Part shown: piece after piece, positions 7,117 to 13,124 of the stretch
How positions within the stretch are numbered: the first letter of the stretch is position 1
How the letters are laid out: every line of letters begins with the position of its first letter
Source: JAKLIN01 sp964544395
GTDB taxonomy: Archaea > Nanobdellota > Nanobdellia > Pacearchaeales > GW2011-AR1
NCBI GenBank assembly: GCA_964544395.1
Contig: CAZJAO010000012.1
Location: 1 to 14,006 of the forward strand
DNA length: 14,006 nt
Direction of reading: 5' to 3'
Position numbers and translations under genes: made by a program
Notes under the pieces: generated by a model
The model's database searches: none
What the model was told of the DNA's origin: nothing
What the model saw: only the letters and a program-made list of their open reading frames with translations

Positions 7117-8316
7117 TTTTATCTTTGTATCTGAAGTAGTAAAATTCTTTGCAGCAATTACCTTGCAACCTTCTTCTTCAGCTGTTTTTATCAAAGTGTT
7201 TGTTGCAGTTCCATCCATTACTATTGCTCTTATTCCTGCGGATTTTCTTAAAGAAAGATTTAATCCTCTGACTGAAACTTCTTTTATTTCGTTAAGATTA
7301 TCATCTAGTGTCAAAGCTTTGCCGCTTCCTCTCATTTTATTGTACATTTCTTCCAATTTGCCTTCATCTAATTCAAAACTTTTTTCTTCAGCTTTCTTGG
7401 GTTCAGGCATTGAGTAATTATGAGGAGATGGTACGGAAGAAACTTGGCTCTTCTGGTTGTATTCGTGATTATAATTAGAGGAATAGGTCCTTTCAGACCT
7501 ATTCATCGTTAAAAATTCTTTTACAGGCATCTTTTTTCTTAATGCTTGAAGGATTTCCTTTCCTGTTAACTCTTCGACTTCTTTTCCGTCGGGAGCAACA
7601 GCAATTTCCTTGATTCTTGCGTTGTCAATGACATTCTGAACAATGAGCTTTCCCCCTCTGTCGCCATCAACGAAAAGAGTTATGTCTTTTTTCAGACTTA
7701 ATTCACTTACTGTCTTTGGCAACTTGGTGCCATTCATTGCTATAACATTACTGACTCCGTTTCTCATTAAGTTAACAACATCTGCTCTGCCTTCTACAAC
7801 TATGATTTCTTCGCCGGATAAATCACCTGAAGGAAGTTTGTCTTCCCCATATTCATTTATATCGGCTGCTCTTGTAGCACTTCTGATTTCAGTTGATATT
7901 TCTCTTGAGCTTGTTTCGCCTTGAAGTTCTTTCATGAATTTCTTGGCTCTGTCAATGATGTATTCTCTCTTGCTTCCTCTTACATCTTCGATTTTTTCAA
8001 CTTCTATCTGTGCATCACATGGGCCGATTCTTTCAATAGTTTCGATGGCTGCTGCTATCAATGCTGTTTCAGACTGATCAAGTGCGGTAGGAATCTGGAT
8101 TTTTCCTGTAGTTCTCTTGTCTTTTTTCTCGAGTTCTACTTCAATTCTCCCTATCTTTCCTTCTTTCTGAAGCTCTCTCATTTCCAAATCGGAGCCGAGC
8201 AAACCTTCAGTCTGTCCGAAAAGTGCGCCTATAACATCTGGTTTTTCCAAAAAACCTTCTACTGCGAAATTTGCATGTATCATATATTTGATTGATACAG
8301 GACTTATTTTTGCCAT
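7102..8316 (-). CDS. dnaG: Archaeal DnaG-type primase / exosome-associated TOPRIM protein
   Basis: Archaeal DnaG has a TOPRIM catalytic domain; it can make short RNA primers in vitro and is known as a structural subunit of the archaeal exosome, binding poly(A) RNA with Csl4. This 404-residue protein starts MAKISPVSIKYMIHANFAVEG, characteristic of the family. The TOPRIM domain spans about 169-245, with E175 in VVEGRADV and D217/D219 in FVDGDRGG as metal ligands. Residues 272-315 form a low-complexity, probably disordered linker. A C-terminal domain (316-404) includes MRGSGKALTLDDN and the segment around DGTATNTLIKTAEEEG. Its length is slightly below the usual 400-450. The stop overlaps the convergent neighbour by 15 bases. 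The region upstream of the ATG holds two short palindromes. Confidence 0.93.
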   Translation of the reverse strand: MAKISPVSIKYMIHANFAVEGFLEKPDVIGALFGQTEGLLGSDLEMRELQKEGKIGRIEVELEKKDKRTTGKIQIPTALDQSETALIAAAIETIERIGPCDAQIEVEKIEDVRGSKREYIIDRAKKFMKELQGETSSREISTEIRSATRAADINEYGEDKLPSGDLSGEEIIVVEGRADVVNLMRNGVSNVIAMNGTKLPKTVSELSLKKDITLFVDGDRGGKLIVQNVIDNARIKEIAVAPDGKEVEELTGKEILQALRKKMPVKEFLTMNRSERTYSSNYNHEYNQKSQVSSVPSPHNYSMPEPKKAEEKSFELDEGKLEEMYNKMRGSGKALTLDDNLNEIKEVSVRGLNLSLRKSAGIRAIVMDGTATNTLIKTAEEEGCKVIAAKNFTTSDTKIKLLSF

Positions 8317-8343
8317 TTTGTTTGTTTGTGTGTTTTAATTGTT

Positions 8344-8462
8344 TGAAATCTATGATTTCACAGAAAAGTATCTTAACTAATCACGTCTCTTCGTACTTTG
8401 CATAAGCAAAATTAGTATAAAGGTGAATGTGAATAATCTTGGTAGATATTTTCTATATATGC
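8344..8462 (-). promoter_or_regulatory. dnaG upstream region: TATA candidate and two palindromes
   Basis: On the minus strand GCATATATAG (8453-8462) is the best TATA candidate, predicting a start near 8430 and a dnaG leader of about 115 bases. Within that leader lie two perfect short palindromes: TTTGC-ATAA-GCAAA at 8397-8410, and TGAAATC-TAT-GATTTCA (arms of 7, spacer 3) at 8344-8360. They could be RNA hairpins or operator sites. No gene was found in 8317-8492. The long leader contrasts with the mostly leaderless neighbours. Confidence 0.35.
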
Positions 8463-8492
8463 TAAGAATCTGGGTTTTTTAAAGGTTATGAA

Positions 8493-8654
8493 TTATTCCC
8501 TGTCAATCTCTCTGATTATACTTCTAAGCTCGCTCATAATATGCCTAAGAACTTCAGAGTCTGATTCGCTAGGATTTTTCTCCTTATAACTCAAAGCACG
8601 AGCAGCTCCAGAAATCACAGCCCTCTTGATTGTCTCCTCGTTTGTATTTGCCAT
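8493..8654 (-). CDS. Small helical protein, 53 residues
   Basis: This short ORF begins MANTNEETIKRAVISGAARA and ends IIREIDRE before TAA at 8493-8495. It contains two predicted amphipathic helices, residues 5-25 (TIKRAVISGAARALSYKEK) and 31-50 (DSEVLRHIMSELRSIIREI), joined by a polar stretch KNPSESD. There is no signal peptide or membrane segment. A TATA box at 8674-8684 on the minus strand is centred about 25 bases before the ATG, indicating a leaderless mRNA and supporting the start. The arrangement resembles small conserved archaeal proteins of unknown role often seen near replication or translation genes, but I cannot name a family. It lies upstream of dnaG on the same strand and might be co-transcribed with it. 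Confidence 0.68.
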   Translation of the reverse strand: MANTNEETIKRAVISGAARALSYKEKNPSESDSEVLRHIMSELRSIIREIDRE

Positions 8655-8673
8655 GATTTAATTTAACAAAGAT

Positions 8674-8684
8674 AATTTAAAAAG
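8674..8684 (-). promoter_or_regulatory. TATA box of the 53-residue gene
   Basis: CTTTTTAAATT on the minus strand is centred 25 bases before the ATG at 8654, the spacing of a leaderless archaeal transcript. Its presence is part of the support for this short gene being real. Confidence 0.5.
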
Positions 8685-8702
8685 ATTTATGTGAAAAAAG
8701 AA

Positions 8703-9017
8703 TTAAATTGACTCATAAACTTTCTTAAACCATTCTTTTGGAGGATGTGCTTCCTCTTTTTTTAAATTTCCTAAAATTTCTGAAATAATTTCTTTCATAG
8801 GTTTTTTTATGTGACTCAATTCAAGGGGTATATCCCAGCCGATATCTTCAAAATAACTTAATGCATCAGTCATATTTGCAGAGATAAATTCTCTAGAACC
8901 GATATAATCTAAGAAGACTTTTCTAGCTTCTTTTTTAATATCTTCATTGCTAAGGTATCTTTCACATAAGTCTATAAGATATTCTCTAAGCTCTTTAGGA
9001 TCTAATCTTGTTCCCAT
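8703..9017 (-). CDS. Hypothetical acidic helical protein, second gene of a coupled pair
   Basis: I do not recognise this 104-residue protein. It begins MGTRLDPKELREYLIDLCER and is predominantly charged and helical, with aromatic-rich segments ALSYFEDIGWDIPLELSHI (about 52-70) and PPKEWFKKVYESI at the C terminus. No signal peptide or membrane segment is present. Its ATG overlaps the stop of the preceding gene (TAATG, sharing the A), so translation is almost certainly coupled and the two proteins probably act together. A small, acidic, helical partner encoded directly after a Gly/His-rich protein resembles the layout of toxin-immunity or effector-inhibitor pairs, but this is an analogy from gene order, not homology. 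The stop at 8703 is close to the next promoter (8674-8684). Confidence 0.72.
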   Translation of the reverse strand: MGTRLDPKELREYLIDLCERYLSNEDIKKEARKVFLDYIGSREFISANMTDALSYFEDIGWDIPLELSHIKKPMKEIISEILGNLKKEEAHPPKEWFKKVYESI

Positions 9018-9433
9018 TATTCTCCACGCTCCTTCGCCATTTGTTCTTTTACTTCTCTTATTACTTTATCTAATGCCGTGGGTTTATACCCCATTGCCTG
9101 CATAAGATTTGACATTGCTGTATAAGCATCTGTCCCACCATCAGCCATAGCAGCATCATATGAATTTATTTGGGAATATCTATTTGGTCCTTTTCCGGCA
9201 TCATGTTTAAACTGGGCTGTTCCACCGGCTCCTTCATGAATATGTAAAGAAGTTCCAGAAAATGGTAAAGAGTGTATACTTATACTATTTCCCCCCGCAT
9301 CTCTTATCATCAAATTCCCGCTTTTATCTTTACCGGTAATATGGCCCTCATAACCGCTTATTTCATGTCCTTCACAGGTGCTCCCATCTGGAAGAAAGAT
9401 TATCTCATTAAGTAGAATTTGCAATAAATTCAT
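9017..9433 (-). CDS. Hypothetical Gly/His-rich protein, first gene of a coupled pair
   Basis: I do not recognise this 138-residue protein. The N-terminal stretch MNLLQILLNEIIFLPDGS is hydrophobic but too short and acidic for a clear signal peptide. The core (18-90) is rich in Gly, Ser and His, with a compact motif SLHIHEGAGGTAQFKHDAG (62-80) that looks like a ligand-, metal- or active-site segment (H64, H66, E67, H77, D78). The C-terminal third is helical (AYTAMSNLMQAMGYKPTALDKVIREVKEQM). Its ATG at 9431-9433 is 27 bases from a TATA box, indicating a leaderless mRNA. It overlaps the 104-residue gene by one base. The single cysteine, C20, lies in DGSTCEGHE. A domain search with structure prediction would decide between an enzyme, a toxin-like domain and a structural protein. 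Confidence 0.72.
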   Translation of the reverse strand: MNLLQILLNEIIFLPDGSTCEGHEISGYEGHITGKDKSGNLMIRDAGGNSISIHSLPFSGTSLHIHEGAGGTAQFKHDAGKGPNRYSQINSYDAAMADGGTDAYTAMSNLMQAMGYKPTALDKVIREVKEQMAKERGE

Positions 9434-9454
9434 ACTTTTTAGATGACCCTTATC

Positions 9455-9465
9455 TTAATAAATTT
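9455..9465 (-). promoter_or_regulatory. TATA box of the coupled gene pair
   Basis: AAATTTATTAA on the minus strand is centred near 9460, 27 bases before the ATG at 9433. A leaderless two-gene mRNA is predicted. The adjacent T-rich minus-strand tract (9459-9486) follows the elongation factor stop and probably terminates that transcript. Confidence 0.5.
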
Positions 9466-9489
9466 TTAGAAATTAAAATTAAAATAAAC

Positions 9490-10773
9490 TTACGCCTTTG
9501 CTGTCAATTCAACGCAAACACCTGCTGCAACTGTTTGTCCCGCATCTCTAACTGCGAATCTACTCATGTATGGGTTTGCCTTCTGTGTTTCCAAAGCTAG
9601 ATTTCCCTGAGGTTTGATTCTTACTTTAGCAAGGTCTCCATTTTTCAAGAAATCAGGATGGTCTTGCAGAACTTCCATTGTAGCAGGATTAAGCTTTGCA
9701 ATCAATTCCACGAATTGGCATGGAACCTGTGCTGTATGAACGTGAAATACTGGTGTGTAACCTTTTGCCAAAACTGTTGGGTGATTTATGATTGTAACTA
9801 TTGCAACAAATTCTTCAACAACTGTAATTGGCGAAGTCGCATCACAAATAACATCTCCTCTAGCAATATCTTTCTTTCCAACCCCCCTTATGTTTATTCC
9901 AACATTATCTCCTGCATCCGCTTGTGGAATTGCTTCATGGTGCATTTCAATTGTCTTGATTTCACCATCAATTCCTTTTGCTGTTCTTCCTGGAAGAACT
10001 TTGACTTTCTGTCCTACTTTCATTATTCCTGTTTCAATCTTTCCAACTGGAACTGTTCCAATACCTGTAATTTCATAAACATCCTGAACAGGCATTCTCA
10101 TTGGTAAGTTAGTAGGTAATTCTGGCTGTGGGAATAAGTCAAACTGTCCGATAACTGTAGGTCCGCTGTACCATGGCATATTCTCGGATTTCTTAACAAC
10201 ATTATCTCCTTTTAATCCGGCAGCAGCAATGAATGTAACTTTTTCAAGTTTGTAACCAACTTGCTTCAAAAGCTGGCCAACTTCTTCCTTAACTTTGTTG
10301 AATCTGTCTTCTTTGTATTGAACCATATCCATCTTGTTAATAACAACTGCAACATTCTGAACACCCATTGTTCTAAGCAACCAAAGATGTTCTTTTGTTT
10401 GTGGTTCTACTCCTGTTGGAGCAGCAACGACAAGGAAAGCTGCATCAGCCTGTGAAGCTCCGGTAATCATGTTCTTAACGAAGTCTTTGTGTCCAGGCGC
10501 ATCAATAATTGTGATTTGGAACTTGTTTGTAAGAATCTTTCTGTAAGCTAAGTCAATAGTAACTCCTCTTTCTCTGGACTCTCTGATTTGGTCCATGACA
10601 TATGCGAATTCGAAACCAATTTTTCCGTGCTTTTCAGCTTCTTGTCTGAGCTTAACCATTTCCTGTTCGGAAACAGCGCCAGAGTCGAATAATAGTCTAC
10701 CGACTACAGTTGATTTTCCTGCATCAACGTGCCCAACGAACACAACGTTCATATTTGGTTTTTCTTTTGCCAT
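9490..10773 (-). CDS. tuf: Translation elongation factor 1A (aEF1A, EF-Tu homologue)
   Basis: This GTPase delivers aminoacyl-tRNA to the ribosome. At 427 residues it has the normal archaeal length. G1 is GHVDAGKS (14-21), and the switch I/G2 segment is SRERGVTID. G3 is DAPGHKD (91-97) and G4 is NKMD (146-149). Domains 2 and 3 follow from about residue 225 (MPVQDVYEITGIGTVPVGKIETG), with the tRNA-binding C-terminal part NPYMSRFAVRDAGQTVAAGVC. The G5 segment reads FIAAAGLKGDN, where most relatives have FIP-SA-x-x-GDN, so the usual Ser-Ala is Ala-Gly here. The gene stands alone rather than beside ribosomal protein S10 as in many archaea. A short inverted repeat lies just upstream of the ATG. Confidence 0.97.
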   Translation of the reverse strand: MAKEKPNMNVVFVGHVDAGKSTVVGRLLFDSGAVSEQEMVKLRQEAEKHGKIGFEFAYVMDQIRESRERGVTIDLAYRKILTNKFQITIIDAPGHKDFVKNMITGASQADAAFLVVAAPTGVEPQTKEHLWLLRTMGVQNVAVVINKMDMVQYKEDRFNKVKEEVGQLLKQVGYKLEKVTFIAAAGLKGDNVVKKSENMPWYSGPTVIGQFDLFPQPELPTNLPMRMPVQDVYEITGIGTVPVGKIETGIMKVGQKVKVLPGRTAKGIDGEIKTIEMHHEAIPQADAGDNVGINIRGVGKKDIARGDVICDATSPITVVEEFVAIVTIINHPTVLAKGYTPVFHVHTAQVPCQFVELIAKLNPATMEVLQDHPDFLKNGDLAKVRIKPQGNLALETQKANPYMSRFAVRDAGQTVAAGVCVELTAKA

Positions 10774-10782
10774 GTTATTTTG

Positions 10783-10836
10783 AAATTTTCGTGAAGAAAA
10801 TTTGTGTATTTATCTAAAAAAAATTTAGTTTAAAAA
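10783..10836 (-). promoter_or_regulatory. Elongation factor 1A promoter region with inverted repeat
   Basis: A minus-strand TATA candidate TTTTTAAACT (10827-10836) would start transcription near 10806 and give a leader of about 32 bases. That leader contains a perfect 8-base inverted repeat, AAATTTTC-GTGAA-GAAAATTT (10783-10803), which could form an AU-rich hairpin or be a protein-binding site. No ribosome-binding site is evident before the ATG. Confidence 0.35.
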
Positions 10837-10890
10837 TGTTTTGGTTATGTAGACTATGTATGCAAGACTGAGATGCTAAAAACAGGATAA

Positions 10891-10900
10891 CCTATATAGT
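10891..10900 (+). promoter_or_regulatory. TATA box of the TrmB-like regulator gene
   Basis: The element cctatatagt is centred about 24 bases before the ATG at 10920. A leaderless mRNA is predicted, consistent with the absence of a ribosome-binding site. Confidence 0.5.
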
Positions 10901-10919
10901 TGAGAATCATTACAATAAG

Positions 10920-11675
10920 ATGGCTGATGAACTGATAATTAAGGCTTTTGAATCGGTAGGAATACCCAAAATGCAGACTCTTGTATATTTGGACCTTTTA
11001 AAAAATAAGGAGTCTAGTGCGACTCAAATCTCAAAAAGGACTAAGATGCATCGAGCCAATGTATATGATACTTTATCAAAACTTAAAGAAAGGAACCTAG
11101 TCTTTTTATCCACCAAAGAAGGAAAGCAGGTTTTTGCTGCTTTATCCACTGATTTGATTCTTAATGAAGAAAATGATAAATTAGAAAGTCTGAAATCTGC
11201 AATGGACTATATAAAAACGATTTATGTGCCCGGACAGACTCCAAAAGTTTATACTCTTGAAGGATTAAATGCTGTAAAGAGTATTTTATTTGGACTATTG
11301 GAAAAAAAATCAGAAGTGTGGATTTATGGTCTTGCAGAAAATGAAAACATAATCAATGTTCTTAATGATAAAATAATGCATTCTTTTCATATTGAAAGAA
11401 TAAAAAAAAATATTAATCTTAAACTGCTTTTTTACAAACTACCCAAGGAAGAAATCAAGACGCTTAGCAACCTGAAATTTACAGAGGCAAGACTTTTGCC
11501 AAAAACCCAACAGTCAAAGACATCTCAAATAACACAGATAGTCTGCAACGGTTTTGTTTATATCACTCTTTGGATTGATCCAATTCACACTATTGTTATA
11601 GAAAATGATGCTATTGCAAAAGAATATCTTGATCTTTACAACATTCTTTGGGATTATTCCAAGAAAGTTGTTTAA
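10920..11675 (+). CDS. TrmB-family transcriptional regulator
   Basis: This 251-residue protein has the TrmB layout. A winged helix-turn-helix at about 8-72 reads LDLLKNKESSATQISKRTKM, followed by the recognition helix HRANVYDTLSKLKERN. A linking helix lies around 83-100. A C-terminal domain at about 107-245 (KVYTLEGLNAVKSILFGLL, EVWIYGLAEN, VYITLWIDPIHTIVIEND) resembles the PLD-like ligand or dimerisation region. TrmB proteins bind promoter DNA and many respond to sugars or other small ligands; the ligand here is unknown. The gene is divergent from elongation factor 1A and heads a run of + strand accessory genes, so it is a candidate regulator of them. The ATG follows a TATA box by about 24 bases. 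Confidence 0.88.
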   Translation: MADELIIKAFESVGIPKMQTLVYLDLLKNKESSATQISKRTKMHRANVYDTLSKLKERNLVFLSTKEGKQVFAALSTDLILNEENDKLESLKSAMDYIKTIYVPGQTPKVYTLEGLNAVKSILFGLLEKKSEVWIYGLAENENIINVLNDKIMHSFHIERIKKNINLKLLFYKLPKEEIKTLSNLKFTEARLLPKTQQSKTSQITQIVCNGFVYITLWIDPIHTIVIENDAIAKEYLDLYNILWDYSKKVV

Positions 11676-11699
11676 TCTTTCCAGAAATAGTCTCCTTTC

Positions 11700-11739
11700 A
11701 TACAACAATTATATCCGACTACTACCTCAGCATATATAC
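11700..11739 (+). promoter_or_regulatory. Promoter of the SnoaL-like gene, with conserved upstream element
   Basis: The 13-base element atacaacaattat (11700-11712) is followed, 20 bases later, by the TATA box catatatac (11731-11739). The same 13 bases occur at 13065-13077 with identical spacing to a TATA box before the DUF3494 gene. Between them GNCTAC and a CA are also conserved. The TATA centre is about 44 bases before the ATG at 11779, predicting a leader of about 18 bases. Confidence 0.55.
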
Positions 11740-11778
11740 TCTATTAATGATTATAGATCCTAAGAGCTACAAGAATAA

Positions 11779-12153
11779 ATGACAAAATTAAAAAATAACG
11801 TAGAAAAATTGAATGCATTAATCAAAGACGGAAAGATCATGGACGCCTTTGAAAAATATTATGGAAACGAAGTTATAATACAAGTTAATGGAAATTCTCC
11901 TATAAAAGGAAAAGAACAGAATAGAAGGAGAGAATTGATATTCCTTAAGGAAATTGAAAAGCTAAATAGCGCTGAAATAAAATCAGTTACTTTTGGGGGG
12001 GTTGATGATAATGTTTCAATGACGGAATGGGCTATAAGTATTGAAAATAAAAATAGAGAACAAGAAATAATCTTTCGAGTAAATGTTCAGCATTGGAAAG
12101 ATGATAAAATAATAAATGAGAAATTATATTTCTGCGGCGATCAAAAGTTTTAA
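11779..12153 (+). CDS. SnoaL/NTF2-like domain protein
   Basis: This 124-residue protein has the pattern of a SnoaL-like (NTF2-fold) protein. N-terminal helices carry DAFEKYYGNEVIIQVNG (22-38). IKGKEQNRRRELIFLKEIE (42-60) follows. The beta-sheet strands are AEIKSVTFGGVDDNVSMTEW (65-84) and EIIFRVNVQHWKDDKIINEK (96-115), the typical W-x-D-x-K-I-x-x-E ending of the fold. The family includes cyclases, isomerases and many uncharacterised stress or binding proteins, and the activity here cannot be deduced. There is no signal peptide. Its promoter shares a 40-base architecture with that of the DUF3494 gene, suggesting a common signal. It lies between the TrmB-like regulator and a membrane-protein operon. 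Confidence 0.8.
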   Translation: MTKLKNNVEKLNALIKDGKIMDAFEKYYGNEVIIQVNGNSPIKGKEQNRRRELIFLKEIEKLNSAEIKSVTFGGVDDNVSMTEWAISIENKNREQEIIFRVNVQHWKDDKIINEKLYFCGDQKF

Positions 12154-12182
12154 TTAAGAAGTATAAAATCATACAGCGCAGC

Positions 12183-12191
12183 TATATATAC
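12183..12191 (+). promoter_or_regulatory. TATA box of the small-membrane-protein operon
   Basis: The element tatatatac is preceded by GCGCAGC, like the TATA boxes at 11731 (CTCAGC) and 13096 (CGCCAC). It lies about 34 bases before the ATG at 12221, giving a leader of roughly 8-10 bases that contains a ribosome-binding site. It lacks the 13-base upstream element shared by the other two promoters. Confidence 0.55.
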
Positions 12192-12209
12192 ATCTTAGCT
12201 ATTTTATAT

Positions 12210-12215
12210 AAGGAG
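12210..12215 (+). promoter_or_regulatory. Shine-Dalgarno site before the DUF1328-like gene
   Basis: The sequence aaggag lies five bases before the ATG at 12221. It is the clearest ribosome-binding site in a window where most genes appear leaderless, and it fixes this start codon. Confidence 0.6.
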
Positions 12216-12220
12216 AAAAA

Positions 12221-12409
12221 ATGAACAAAAAAGGTCAAGCAGGTTGGGCAATTTGGGCAATATTATTCTTAGTAGGAGCTATAGTTGCAGGATTATTCGG
12301 ATTCGGAATAATTTCAGGAGTATCTTATACCATTGCTAAATGGCTTGCAATCATCTTTGTAGTTCTGCTTATAATTTCAATAATAGCTCGTGTAATAAAA
12401 AATGCCTGA
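12221..12409 (+). CDS. DUF1328 (UPF0391)-like small membrane protein
   Basis: This 62-residue protein has two transmembrane helices (about 8-31 and 39-59). The central segment LFGFGIISGVSYTIAKWLAI (25-44) and the following FVVLLIIS match the pattern of DUF1328/UPF0391 proteins, in which a Gly-rich turn (LGFGGIAG...AGIAK) joins two helices. Bacterial relatives such as YtjA are small stress-associated membrane proteins of unknown function. The start MNKKGQ resembles that of many small DPANN membrane proteins. It has a good ribosome-binding site (12210-12215). The next gene starts 16 bases after its stop, so an operon with the 34-residue and 170-residue proteins is likely. Confidence 0.75.
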   Translation: MNKKGQAGWAIWAILFLVGAIVAGLFGFGIISGVSYTIAKWLAIIFVVLLIISIIARVIKNA

Positions 12410-12424
12410 TTTTAATTAAATAAA

Positions 12425-12529
12425 ATGAAAAACAAAATGAATAAAAAAGGATTTATTGGGAAGTTAATATTATTCGTCCTTGCAGCAATTGGCGTATATG
12501 TTTTGCTTAAGCTTTTCAATGTGATATAA
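12425..12529 (+). CDS. One-helix small membrane protein, 34 residues
   Basis: This short ORF reads MKNKMNKKGFIGKLILFVLA for its first 20 residues and ends LLKLFNVI. A single transmembrane helix spans about residues 12-30, with a basic N-terminal side predicted to stay in the cytoplasm. An internal ATG at 12437 (MNKKGF) is an alternative start and would begin like the preceding protein (MNKKGQ). Its stop TAA overlaps the ATG of the next gene by one base (TAATG at 12527-12531), indicating coupled translation. The pair could be a membrane anchor and its soluble partner. There is no family assignment; reality is supported by the operon position, the overlap and the helix. Confidence 0.6.
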   Translation: MKNKMNKKGFIGKLILFVLAAIGVYVLLKLFNVI

Positions 12530-13041
12530 TGGAACAAACAAAAGAAGATAAGCTGGATGAAATAAAGAATTGCATAAATCAAGAAGACAGTTTATATTGT
12601 ATACATAAAGAATATTCGGAAGATTTTGAAAAAGACAGTGAAGCAGAGGGAAAAGGAACGATACCAATAATGACTTATGGAGATTATCTCATATACTTGA
12701 AAGCAGATCATTCCGAACTTCCAAATATCCCTTTATCCAAATTCAATTACACTTCTGGGACATTTGAAAAGAAATGGGGGCCGGATCATAAAACAATTGT
12801 TTTAACACCAAACCATTCAAGTATTAGAAAAGTCGAGATAGAAATTCAGGGATTAGATATCCGAAATATGAGATTATTGCCGGATAAGACTGGTGATGTT
12901 ATTGAAGACACAGCCAAGATAAAAATAACAAGGCATTATAGATTTGCTGAAGGAACTTCAGAAAATAGGAAAGATACTTATTCAGCTTCTCCTGGTGAAA
13001 CCGAAGCCCAGATTGATTCTATCATACCTATTACCGTTTGA
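12529..13041 (+). CDS. Hypothetical protein coupled to a small membrane protein, 170 residues
   Basis: I do not recognise this protein. The N-terminal 45 residues are acidic and contain two cysteines (C15 and C24, KNCINQEDSLYCIHKEY). The remainder appears beta-rich, with strands such as YGDYLIYLKAD, HKTIVLTPN, SIRKVEIEIQGLDI, TAKIKITRHYRF and a C-terminal IDSIIPITV. There is no signal peptide or membrane segment in the frame itself. The ATG overlaps the stop of the 34-residue membrane protein (TAATG). A one-base frame change would fuse that helix to this domain and make a membrane-anchored protein, so either a coupled pair or a recent split is possible. The operon begins with the DUF1328-like gene. 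No enzymatic motif is visible. Confidence 0.75.
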   Translation: MEQTKEDKLDEIKNCINQEDSLYCIHKEYSEDFEKDSEAEGKGTIPIMTYGDYLIYLKADHSELPNIPLSKFNYTSGTFEKKWGPDHKTIVLTPNHSSIRKVEIEIQGLDIRNMRLLPDKTGDVIEDTAKIKITRHYRFAEGTSENRKDTYSASPGETEAQIDSIIPITV

Positions 13042-13064
13042 TTGTTGAAGAGAAGTATTACCTT

Positions 13065-13104
13065 ATACAACAATTATGCTTGGCTACCGCGCCACTATAT
13101 ATAC
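13065..13104 (+). promoter_or_regulatory. Promoter of the DUF3494 gene, with conserved upstream element
   Basis: The 13-base element atacaacaattat (13065-13077) is identical to that at 11700-11712. It lies at the same distance from a TATA box, tatatatac (13096-13104). The TATA centre is about 25 bases before the ATG at 13125, so this transcript is predicted to be leaderless. The duplicated layout suggests one regulator or growth signal controls both genes. Confidence 0.6.
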
Positions 13105-13124
13105 GGCCCCAAACATTCAATATA

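Noticed and set aside
8451..8484. Plus-strand TATA (ctatatatgc) and T run as a separate RNA gene
   Set aside because: No conserved RNA structure or ORF follows on the + strand; the element is better placed as a minus-strand promoter for dnaG.
9658..10107. Plus-strand 149-residue frame inside the elongation factor 1A gene
   Set aside because: Asn/Cys/Phe-rich antisense shadow of a strongly conserved gene.
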